64,000 nucleotides of DNA from contig MU385891.1 in the NCBI GenBank assembly GCA_022497145.1, positions 124,001 to 188,000 of the forward strand. The letters are read 5' to 3'. Shown piece after piece: positions 1-9,981 of the stretch. The first letter of the stretch is position 1, and each line of letters starts with the position of its first letter. The notes beneath the pieces are model-generated. The model was given only the letters and a program-made list of their open reading frames with translations. It ran no database searches and was not told the origin of the DNA. The position numbers and the translations under genes are program-made. Origin of the DNA: Rostrohypoxylon terebratum (lineage: Eukaryota > Ascomycota > Sordariomycetes > Xylariales > Hypoxylaceae).

Positions 1-2621
1 CATCGTTAACGCCCGAAGATGAATCACCAGGAATCACGAAAGGATGTAAGTACTGACCTAGGTGCGTACGTAATGAGACGAATCGCTAGATAAATTGAAA
101 CGCGATTCGGTAGGGTTACGAATTTGAGTGGTTTGACAACGTTGCGTAACCAGGCATAAATTTGGAGTTGCATGACAAGACTGGTAACAGGGTGTTCGTT
201 ATCCATCTTTTCGGCCACGTTTTTACCTAGATTGAAACATATCTACTATTTCCGATCCGTGGAGCCGCCTCTTCCTCTCCCACTTGCATGTGACAGCTCC
301 TGCGTGGGTTACGCATGAAGCTCACCAGAATCATGTACCTAAATGCCGGCTCAAACCGTAAGTACAGTTCCCCAAATCGACACATTTCACTACCCAAAGC
401 CCAATGGCCGTCGACATGGGCAACGCCATCCAATGAGATACAATACCAAAAGCCGCAATTTATGGGGATAGGGGTATGCTAGACAAGCTAACCACAACTC
501 TTGCGAGTCTAAATTGACTCACCGCTATCATGTAAACCTGTTTTTAATGACGTATGTGAAGATATGCTGCAATATCTGCCAGATAAGACTCATCGTAACG
601 TTGCTGGGTTAAGACGAAACCGGGTAGAAAGCAACGGATCACTGCTAGACACAAAGGATACAATGTACCGCTGTTATGGCCAACACATACATCTGCAATC
701 GTCTCGATGCTGCAGTATCAGCGTGACCACACATCAGAGAAGAATGGCTCCCAACTAAGGCAAGAAATTGCTGCATTGTCAATACCTATCTCCGCTTCTC
801 GAATATAGCAAAATGGCATTGTAGGTAGAGACAGGGACATATCTGAACATCCACGAGACGTCATGGACGCTACGCTACCCCCAACTTCCAAGTTTTATTA
901 CTTCACCTTTGTTCTAGATGTTCAGGATGTTCTAGATAGGGTGTTCGGAAACTGCTCCAGAATCTTATCTCCCGACAACTTGACCACACAGAGTTCAGAT
1001 AGCCAAGTGTAGTTTGTTACACAATGTAGGTAAAAATGCACTTTTCTGGATGCCGGTTAAGGAAGGCATGTTTTTTGAGGCTAAATGGGTTGACGCATTA
1101 TAATCAGTATGCTATAGACGAGTCTAATGCGATCAATATGTGAACCATGGTCAAGAAAGAGAAGGGTTCACCAATCAACTAACCTGATCTAAAGCCAAGT
1201 CTTTAGTACAGACTCATATGCTAGATGTTGGATGTATGCCTCCAACAGAACCAGCATTGTTCACACCAAGCTTGAACCTTTCCGTTGGAGACTCTATTCC
1301 CGTTTCCTTTCTTGATCAATCACGGGGTAAAATGGTATAGCCCATCTTAACTAAACTCCATACATAGTGATATCCCATAAAGGCATCTAATAGTGTTGCG
1401 AGTACGGAACTCCTGATCCAGATTAATATGTGTATCTGTCGAGTCGAGAATTTTCTTAGAATCATGAATGGTCCTGAAACCGGGGATTTCGTATTGAAAG
1501 TAGGATCGTTACGTAATATGTACCAAGACGACATGGTTCTATACATTCTACCTAGGTCCTAGGTAAGGCAATAGGACCAATAGTGAATGTGTGAGTATGC
1601 TAGCTGTCCTAATAGTTTCTCGTGTGTAAAAAGTACCCGACGCTCCAAAGTTCTTACAGGGTTGCCATATATTGAAACATGTCCGCCCTCGACGAAACAC
1701 AGCTTCTTCAAACCTAGGACCTAAACTAGTCAATTTGTGTTCTAGGTAACTAGGCATAGACGGTGGAAAGTTGCACTTTAAACGTGATGAATTTGTAAAT
1801 ATTTGCTAGTTTCATTGATGTGCTAGTCATGAGCAGTGTTGGCTCACGTTTCTTTCTCATTTGTCACACAAGTATGGATGAGTTGAAGTGTTTCGGACTC
1901 CAAGATGGGGATGGGGTTATTAAATATGACAGCTTGCGTACATCAAGCCACATTAGATAATTCTTCAGCTATTGGTGACTAATCAACGACTAGCACTCAC
2001 GTATCGCATATTACTAAGAAATACATTACATAACATGTACTTAAACGTGGATGACTAACAATACCTCATAAATGCATACATAGTTTGCGCCGAAATTAGC
2101 TCCACTTATTAATGGCGCGTACTTCAGCTGCGCCACCGAGATCCATCAACGAAATAAGGAAACATGGATCATCATTTTCAGCCATCCTTCTTACTCGAGG
2201 CTTTCCCTTTAGTTACTACTATCCGATGTCCGATTTCCAGTCCATTCCCTATTAGAATTTCCATAGGATCAATTCCGTAGTCTTCATTGAATGGCTTTGT
2301 TGAGATTGTGGCCTTTACGCAGTCCCAATGGCACGTGATGGAGGCTCGAGACTGACGGCTGTCTGGTGAGTTACATCGCGGCTCTCCTATGTTTGGTCTA
2401 CCTCTGAATAGCGGCTAACAATCGAGACAGCTTTCTTACCTCGTATATCTGGCTCTCATGTTCCTTACAGAGACATTCATTAATAGGTGTGACCATCATG
2501 ACACTCCCTGACTATAGTACTTCCAAGACTCACCGCCTCTCATAGATCAGCCGCAGTTGTCTTCATTTTTACTCCTTTTCATCTCAGGTCTCATAGCTTT
2601 CGTAGCTAGCCTATTTTCAAA
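1..2621. other. Intergenic, no gene recognised
   Basis: No reading frame over about 80 codons with coding character occurs on either strand. The stretch holds scattered CCTAGG-rich motifs, including the 17-base near-palindrome TACCTAGGTCCTAGGTA at 1549-1565, which recurs at 37996-38012. The last few hundred bases should contain the promoter of the GT90 gene, but I see no unambiguous core element. Confidence 0.6.
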
Positions 2622-5416
2622 ATGGCTTCCCGGCGCAGACGGGAGGTTTGGTATGCCCGAAGCGCTCTTTCGCTGAGAATCGACTTCTGACATTGAGCAT
2701 TAGATTCCGAGGCTGCTATAAAGGGAACGCAGTCCTCTCTGCCACACCGGCCTCGCCTATTTTACAAGCCTTGTATCATAATTCTCATCGTTCTTCGCAT
2801 AGAGATCGTGCAAATAATTCTGCCATTCTTTCAGTGTGCTACCGAAGGCATCGAGGTAAGATATATCTACCTCTAACTATCAAGTCAATGACAGATGAAA
2901 CTGATCATTTACAGGCTTTCCTTCCTGTGTTACTGGCTGCTCATGAGTTCTTTTCACATCGAACCATCCAGGCCATATCTGATGATCCAGAAGACATGTG
3001 GGGCAGCCCCTTAGAAGATTTCAAGAATTGGCTCATAGGCTCCCCGATCACACTTCTCTTCAGCACAATCCTTTTCAGCTATGGCGTTTTTATGGTGGGC
3101 GATTTCACTACAAGATCTACTTATTTCTGCTCGACCTTGGTGAATCAGCGCTTAAATGTTGCACTAATACAATGGCTGGGAGTCTTCATAGATGCCGTTA
3201 TCATGATCATGTTATGGAGGGTGCTTTCGTGGACGAGGACTACGAAGAGCCGTCTCCGAACGCTTAGCAAACTTCTTGTTTCTTCATCTCTTGGCGTCTT
3301 ATTGGTGTGGATGTTATGGGTGGCACCGCGCGTTTCTCGGCACCCGGAAATACTCGGCCATCATCCTTTCAGGGGGATAGGTTCTCTATACTTCTTTGAC
3401 GTTTTTAGTACTGCGCTTCTAATTTCTACCCTCCTTATCTCAACGGCACTGTGGATCTGCGATTCGACGGCATTAGAGCCCACAGCTATCGCATCTTTCA
3501 CCTCGGGCTTGATTGGAAGCGTTCAGAATATTCTATCGGTTGGAACATACCAACAGACCTCGCCTGGTCAAGCACTGCTGGTGCTTTTGGTCATCTCAGT
3601 TGGCTTCATTCTTTTTACATACGCAAATAACATGAGATGGATCATCTTCTTCAAGAGGGTCTTTCTCATATTGTTTCTTGCTTCTATTTTCATCACGTCG
3701 ACTATTTATGTCACGTTTAGGAACAAGCACCTGGACCGCCACCCCGTCGACGACCTCGTTTATAAGAACAGGGTGGAAGCCGATCGCTGGCTTCGACACG
3801 CAACTGTCAGTACCACGCTGAAATTAGCGGTCAACGAATACAAGGACCGCCACCAAGGGCGCGATCCGCCGCCACACTTCGATAAGTGGTTCGAATTTGC
3901 ATTGAAGCGGAAATCTGTTGTCATCGATCGATTCGATCAGATCGAAAAAGATATCCGGCCGTTTTGGGGTATGAAGCAACAGAAGATTCAAGAGGGCTTG
4001 GATCGATTAAAAGGCTTGCCTGATATTGGAATCATCACCATCGCCGAGGGCAAGGCATCCCACAATCATTTAACGAATACCATGCAAAATATAGTTCTGG
4101 ACGAAGCGGTATCGATGATCTCAAATTTCGTTGAATATCTTCCTGCCATGTCCATTGCTATCAACATGAAAGAGCGACCAAGAATTTTAGTTCCTTGGGA
4201 TGACATTCATAGATATATGATGGCTGGCTCTAAGCCTCGGTTCCAGATTCTTCCTCCTCACTCGCATAACAGCCCAGTGGATGATTCCAAGTTGACAGAC
4301 GGCAATCTTAAAAGTGCATCTAGTGAGGGTTCAGGATCAACTACTCAGTCGTACATATTGCCGAAGACGTTTCGGCAACTCGAGGTCTTGGCATGTCCTC
4401 GAGGGTCAGCTGCTCGTGGAGGGGTACATTGGAATACGAGAGATTTCTGTTCCTCGTGTGTTAAGCCTCACTCCGAAGGACAGTTTCTGCAGGACTGGGA
4501 GATGTTTCTTGATCCATGTCATCAAAACGATATCTTCAATTTGCACGATTTTCACACTCTTCCTCATCTCCATGACTTACACCAGGACCTTTTACCCCTC
4601 TTCAGCAGGTCAAAGACGGATAGCTTCAACGATATTTTGATACCACTCATACACCCCGTGAACCAGAAACCGGATGAAATCGGCTTCGATCAGAAAAAAC
4701 AACTTGTGTTCTGGCAAGAGGATGCAACAGACTCGCTTCTCAACACACGCCAATCCCTGTTTGGCGGCCATCGTCGTCGGCTTGTCCACCTTGCCAACAA
4801 CGCCAGCGCGACGGATCGGGTGTCCATGCTCCTCGGCGTCGAAGCTAACAAGAAAGAAAAATTCCAATACGAACCGACACAGCTAAAAGAGGCGAATGGA
4901 CCTCTACCATTCGAGTTCTCATTTACCAACACCTACGATTGCAGAGACCCAAGTTGCCGGCTTCTGCAGCGGGAATTCGGCTTCAAGGAGCCGGGCAAGG
5001 CCCTCGAGAATAGATACGTGATGCTACTCGACAGCGCGGATGGGCCACCGCAGGACCTACTGCCGACGCTTCGGTCAAACAGCGTGCCGGTGCTGTCGTC
5101 GATTTTTCGGGAGTGGTTCACCGAGAGGCTTATGCCGTGGGTCCACTTTGTGCCTATAGATCTAAGATACCACGCCCTGCACAGCACGATGGCGTATTTC
5201 ATCGGCCTGAAGAACCGCGGCACGATTAATGGGAGATTACAAACCACCGATGCGAGACACGAAGACGCACGGTGGATCGCGGAGCAGGGACGCAAGTGGG
5301 CCGATAAGGCCATTAGAAGGGAGGACATGGAGGTTTACATGTTCAGACTCCTGCTTGAGTGGGGTAGGGTCATCGACGAGAATAGGGATAACTTGGGCTT
5401 CACGCTGCAGCAGTAG
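2622..5416 (+). CDS. Polytopic membrane glycosyltransferase, family GT90 (CAP10-like)
   Basis: This is predicted to be a Golgi-type membrane glycosyltransferase. Characterised fungal GT90 members include the Cryptococcus capsule protein Cap10 and the xylosyltransferase Cxt1; the substrate here is unknown. About six hydrophobic segments lie at residues 92-111, 132-150, 169-186, 209-230, 268-285 and 291-317. A soluble CAP10 domain follows to the C-terminus, with the family-like stretch around DSADGPPQDLLPTLRSNSVP and then EWFTERLMPWVHFVPI. An intron at 2856-2914 is well supported: GTAAGA donor, CTAAC branch and TTTACAG acceptor. Splicing it needs the other upstream frame, which encodes a hydrophobic stretch (CIIILIVLRIEIVQIIL) but meets a stop at 2688. 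My tentative model is exons 2622-2645, 2733-2855 and 2915-5416 (882 residues), starting at an ATG in good context. The first donor (GTTTGG) is weak, so everything before 2733 is uncertain. Family assignment is firm; the 5' end is not. Confidence 0.82.
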
Positions 5417-6035
5417 CCTAGAGTGGCGTATATGACGGAGATATCGGTGTAATAATAACATGCATATTCATATTATCTAGAGTGGCTAGGTGAAAAATAA
5501 TTGTAATGGAATTTCAGATAACGGGCTCATTTATGATGTATCATCTGTGAACGTCAGTGGCGTAGACTGTGTTGACTCATCCCGTCATCTGAGATCTGAT
5601 CTGCTGCGTGTATCCAGGCACCTAGGCAGCAGCCGGGAATGCGCATCTGTGAAAACGCCACCATATGTACCTTTCGCATTATAGATGGCTATCAGCCAAT
5701 AATTATTCCGATAAGATATCCATGGACGTGGGCTGCCGTGTTTGCAGGGTAGGTTGCAGAGCTGGCTGGCTAGGAGATGTTTAGTTGTGGGTGCCGTTTG
5801 AACCTGTGAAGAAATTGATGTATACGTTCAGCAAGGAAAAGCAAAAGGAGGAGAAATATCAGTATCATAATATTAAATCCAAAATTCACGGTCTGTTAGA
5901 GTACCTATATGATCACATATCAACAAGGTGATAATTGCGAATACTTAGAGTAAGGAACCTCCCCTATATTTCTCTAGATTATCCTCTTCAACCCTCAAAT
6001 TTTGTTTCCCAAGATCCTCTAGACTTTTTGACATC
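5417..6035. other. Intergenic spacer
   Basis: This 619-base AT-leaning spacer lies between two genes on the same strand. It should hold the 3' end of the GT90 transcript and the promoter of the next gene. I see no RNA gene or repeat in it. Confidence 0.6.
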
Positions 6036-6917
6036 ATGGAATCCAGCCCTAGCGAGCAATCTATCGATATCGCTATAGACAATGATATGGCCGATAATCG
6101 ACCCCAACCTGATGAAGAGACAAGAGTTTCTCGCCCCCAAGAAAAAGTCCAGGGAGGCTTGAAACCAATCAAGATCGGTGCTCCTGAAGCCAGCCCTGAG
6201 CCGCCCGAACCACGTCTCCAACGGCTCAACATCCACTGCCGGCAAAACAACGTTAATAGTTCGATGATAGCTGATATCGATGTCCCCGAGCTCTCGTGGT
6301 CTGATTGCGGATCGGTAGACAGCGATTTAGAACCAGACCTCGATGAAGGTGATGGCAGCAACAAAGCCGATGACGCGGCACACCTAGAGATCCGGGAAGG
6401 ACCGTACGCCGACAGCATCCACGAGCTGCGAGAAAAGGAAAAGTCTCGCTTCCCTAACGCCATGATGATCGAGCTCGAAACCAACCGCCTAAAACTAAGC
6501 GATCCCGGCGTGTGGGACTCTCCATCAACCAGAACTCCTCCCCCGAGAGGCTTCGCCATCATACAAGTCTCGAATGAGCTGGGCTGCGGGCACTGTGAGG
6601 AGGGGGAGGTGGTGGGCGTGGCTCGGACCCTCGAGATGGCTAATGCCGGGGCTATGGCATATTTCTGCAGGAAGAACCGCGAGAATATGTGTAGTTTGAG
6701 GACGGCGGGGAGGGGCCAGCATAATCGGCTACAGGCGCCGTTTGTAGCAGCGAGGGACTACCGCGGCGTGGAATCATTTGGGTTCCGTCGCGTCAGTACT
6801 ACGAGGAATTGTTCCACTTGGGGCATTGATGGGAATGGTTGCTTGGGACTCTTGGCTGTCCGTGGTACAAAACCTTCGAGAATGGTGTATGTGAAGGAGA
6901 CGGAGTATTTCGCTTGA
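6036..6917 (+). CDS. Uncharacterised acidic fungal protein, 293 aa
   Basis: This is a single-exon frame starting at an ATG and ending TGA. I do not recognise a named family. The N-terminal half (about residues 1-130) is acidic and probably disordered. Residues about 165-293 look folded. They begin with RGFAIIQVSNELG, continue with a segment resembling a short helix (ARTLEMANAGAMAYFCRKN), and end in a WGIDGNGCLGLLAV...RMVYVKETEYF pattern. I have a general impression of this beta-alpha-beta style ending (WGID.GCL then VYV) from other uncharacterised fungal proteins, but cannot name a domain. Codon third positions become GC-rich in the second half. No signal peptide or membrane segment is visible. 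It lies downstream of the GT90 gene on the same strand with its own spacer, so no functional link is implied. Confidence 0.65.
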   Translation: MESSPSEQSIDIAIDNDMADNRPQPDEETRVSRPQEKVQGGLKPIKIGAPEASPEPPEPRLQRLNIHCRQNNVNSSMIADIDVPELSWSDCGSVDSDLEPDLDEGDGSNKADDAAHLEIREGPYADSIHELREKEKSRFPNAMMIELETNRLKLSDPGVWDSPSTRTPPPRGFAIIQVSNELGCGHCEEGEVVGVARTLEMANAGAMAYFCRKNRENMCSLRTAGRGQHNRLQAPFVAARDYRGVESFGFRRVSTTRNCSTWGIDGNGCLGLLAVRGTKPSRMVYVKETEYFA

Positions 6918-7793
6918 AATTTTGCGGAGGTAATTTATTAGTATGTCCATTCAAGGTGTGGTTGAGAGAGATGGTCATATACCCTGGGCCTGTATGTTCA
7001 GGTATCCGAGGTAGCCTGAGTGCTTAGCATTTGTATTTATTATTACGACCATTATGAAGAGATCTATAGAAAATCAACTCAAGCTGCTTTCTCTACCTAC
7101 CTCTTGACATTGACTGGCTGGTATCAGTGGTGAGGGCTCTGTTCTCGAGAATCGTGCCGAACCATTCCCCCAGCATTGTCGCATTTGCGGCCGCACAAAT
7201 GCTGTCTCAGTAAGTATGTAGAGTGATGCCGAGGGGAAGAGGTATCAAAAATACTTGATTATCATCTCAACTTCAAATGCGAGATTGTGGTTGAGAGCTT
7301 TGTCGGAATTGAAGCGTGAAAAGATTGGTGCTGATTAAGCCATTTTGGGGGGTTAGGCCCTAGGGTTCTATGTAAATCTTGGGGTTAGGGTTGGGAACTT
7401 GGGAAACACTCCGAAGTGCATATGCTTACATAATCGTAAATATGGGTCCGATATGGTCAAATACCCAATACCGTCGTCATAGTGTCATACTGTGTGACAG
7501 GCGGCAGCTTCTCTGTATCGTGCTTGTACCTTTGCTCCCCACTTAGACTTGGACCAATCTAATCCCACATTATCAACTTCACAACTTCGCACCTTTACAT
7601 CTCTCACCTCGACGACGACGCCAGAATTAATTGCTTTACCCCTTTATTATACGCATAAAACGCATACCAGTGGCTACCTATCGTGATCCTTTTCAAGCAA
7701 TTACTATACCGTCCACGTCCACGTCCACAAAGCTCCAAGCATCTAAACTTCGGATTAGGCTGCGGCGATAACTAAACCAAGACCCCACCGACG
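6918..7793. other. Intergenic, includes snx4 promoter
   Basis: No gene is visible. The last 250 bases become pyrimidine-rich, as is usual before fungal start codons, and contain a threefold GTCCAC direct repeat at about 7710-7728. These are the expected promoter and 5' leader of snx4. Confidence 0.55.
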
Positions 7794-9289
7794 ATGGCGG
7801 TCATTGACGAAGACACATTCTCCAACATTCCTTGGAATAGCAGTAACAGTGTTTCCGATGTTGCCGAATCGAGTTCTACAAATATCGCTGTAAATACAGA
7901 ACCTCCGACCGCCGAAGACCAACATCACGGAGAAGATTTACAACTCCAAGATCCCGGATTGTCCGGCGACATACTCGAGTGTACCGTATCGGAGCCTCGC
8001 AAGGAGCAAGATGGCACCAAGGACGCCTTTGTATCATATTTGATTACCACAAACGTAGGCTCACCCTATAAAATACCCGCGATCTACAACGATCCAGAAC
8101 ATCTGCATACTAATCTACGTACTATCTACCGCAGTCAACATTTCCCTCTTTCCAGAAACCCACATTCACCTCCCGCCGTCGCTTTACCGATTTCGTCTTT
8201 CTCTCCAAGTCCCTCTCCAAAGATTATCCAGCATGCGCTGTGCCACCGTTACCTGACAAGCAGCGCATGGAGTACGTGCGAGGGGATCGCTTCGGCCCGG
8301 ATTTCACAAGTCGCCGAGCATACTCCCTACAACGCTTCCTCATGCGCCTTACCCTACACCCGATCCTCCGCCGAGCCCCCATCTTCCACACCTTCCTCGA
8401 ATCTCCCGACTGGAACGCGACCATGAGATCCCGCGCCGCCAGAGCTAGCACGACCGTAGAGCAAGGAGCCGGAGGCGTCTTCGACAACTTCGCCGACACA
8501 TTCATCAACGCATTCACCAAAGTCCACAAGCACGACAAGCGCTTCATCGAAGTACGCGAGAAGAGCGACAAGCTAGACGAGGACCTAGGACACGTCGAGA
8601 AAGTCGTGGCGCGGGTCGCTCGGCGAGAAACGGACCTAGAGACGGACCTGCGAGACCTCACAGAGCAGTTCCAGAAGCTGATCACGCTGGAGCCGGGCGT
8701 GGAGAGCGCGGTGCACGGCTTCGCGGCGAGCGTCGAGGACACGGCGGCGGGGCTCAAGAAGCTGCGCGAGCACACGGACCAGGACTACCTGGGCAGCCTG
8801 CGGGACATGCAGGCGTACAGCCAAGCGCTGAAGAACCTGCTCAAGGCGCGCGAGCAGAAACAGCTCGACCACGAGCAGCTCACCGAATACCTCAACAAAT
8901 CAACCCTGGACCGCGACGCCCTGGCGAGCGGACACTCTACCACGGGGGCCCTAGGCAACGCCGGCGGCTTCATCCGCTCCAAGATCGAGGACATGCGGAG
9001 CATCGACCACGACGCGAGCCGGCGCGAGCGTCTGCGGAAGCTGGAGATGCGCATCGACGAATTGACGACCGAGGCCGAGCGCGCGAAGAAGACTAGCGAG
9101 GCTTTTGACGAAGAGGTCGTGAAGGAGGTCGTCGATTTCGAGAGGATCAAGCGTATCGAGCTGAAGCGGCAGTTCGGCGGCCTCGCCGACGCGCACGTCG
9201 AGTTCTACGGCGGCGTTATTGATGTTTGGCAACAGTACGTCAGGGAGATGGAGAAGGAGGGGTTGACGGAGTCCGCGTACACGGGCTGA
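7794..9289 (+). CDS. SNX4: Sorting nexin Snx4/Atg24 (PX-BAR protein)
   Basis: Snx4/Atg24 binds endosomal PI3P and, with a partner sorting nexin, retrieves SNAREs and other cargo from endosomes. It also supports selective autophagy. Exons are 7794-8054 and 8135-9289, giving 471 residues, close to the family length. The 80-base intron has a GTAGGC donor, a CTAAT branch and a CAG acceptor. Splicing gives LITTN followed by STFPSFQKPTFTSRRRFTDF, restoring the start of the PX domain. PX spans about residues 60-175: RRRFTDF is the PI3P-binding arginine motif, followed by the proline loop PPLPDK and the helix SLQRFLMRLTLHPILR. A long helical BAR region (about 195-470) follows, with regular charged heptads (SDKLDEDLGHVEKVVARVARRETDLE). 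The BAR part is much more GC-rich than the first exon. The gene converges on kex2. Confidence 0.93.
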
Positions 9290-9981
9290 GAGGGAGAGGG
9301 GATGGAGTGGTGAGAAATGATGTGAGCTGGGGGAGTTTTGTCAAGGTAGGTCGCTTACGTCGACGTAAGCCACCGAAAATCCGCGCTGGCGTTGGGGAGA
9401 ATGTAGGAACCGGTGGATGCGATATTTCGTAAGCAGGCCAGAGAGCCGGCTCCGCAAAACAAACTAACTGCGGGATGGAATGAAATGAAAACAAACACCT
9501 GGGAGTTACGAGGGTTAGGCTTACTTACGGCGTTGATGGGAAACTTCAAGTCCATGCTGTCTCATAGAAAAAGAGAAGAGCCGAGGCTGCCCTTGTTCGA
9601 TGACATCCAATACTCACAATTATGTGCTTTATGCTTTTACTGTCGCCTGAGAACTTGATCGTGAAGAAGAAGTCAACTGGTGAATAGACAAATACTTGAG
9701 TATACCTATTTTAGAACCTTACATTTATTTGATACTCCAAACGCCGTACGGGCCATGCCATATGTCGATACTACGATAAGTATGCTTCTATATACAGAAC
9801 AGAACGACAGAACCAGCAGTAACAGCAGCAGCAGCAGCAGCAACAGTGGTATGCTATGATGATGAATCTAGGGGTTCAGGTTCAATGTTATCTACCATCC
9901 CATTTCCATGATTTGCGATTCCGAGAGGGGCAATGATGCTTTAATTTTTCTTTACCAAAATTCCCTATCCCACCTGAGACC
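9290..9981. other. Shared 3' spacer between convergent snx4 and kex2
   Basis: This 692-base spacer receives the 3' ends of both flanking transcripts. It contains a CAG microsatellite near 9822-9842 and no gene that I can support. Confidence 0.6.
9822..9846 (+). repeat. CAG trinucleotide microsatellite
   Basis: Six to seven near-perfect CAG units, preceded by looser CAG/AAC copies, lie in the spacer just beyond the stop codon of kex2, probably in its 3' untranslated region. Confidence 0.8.

Noticed and set aside
2648..2704. Open frame extending the GT90 protein upstream from TTG
   Set aside because: There is no ATG at its start, and it reads through a strong 59-base intron. The frame is open only by chance.
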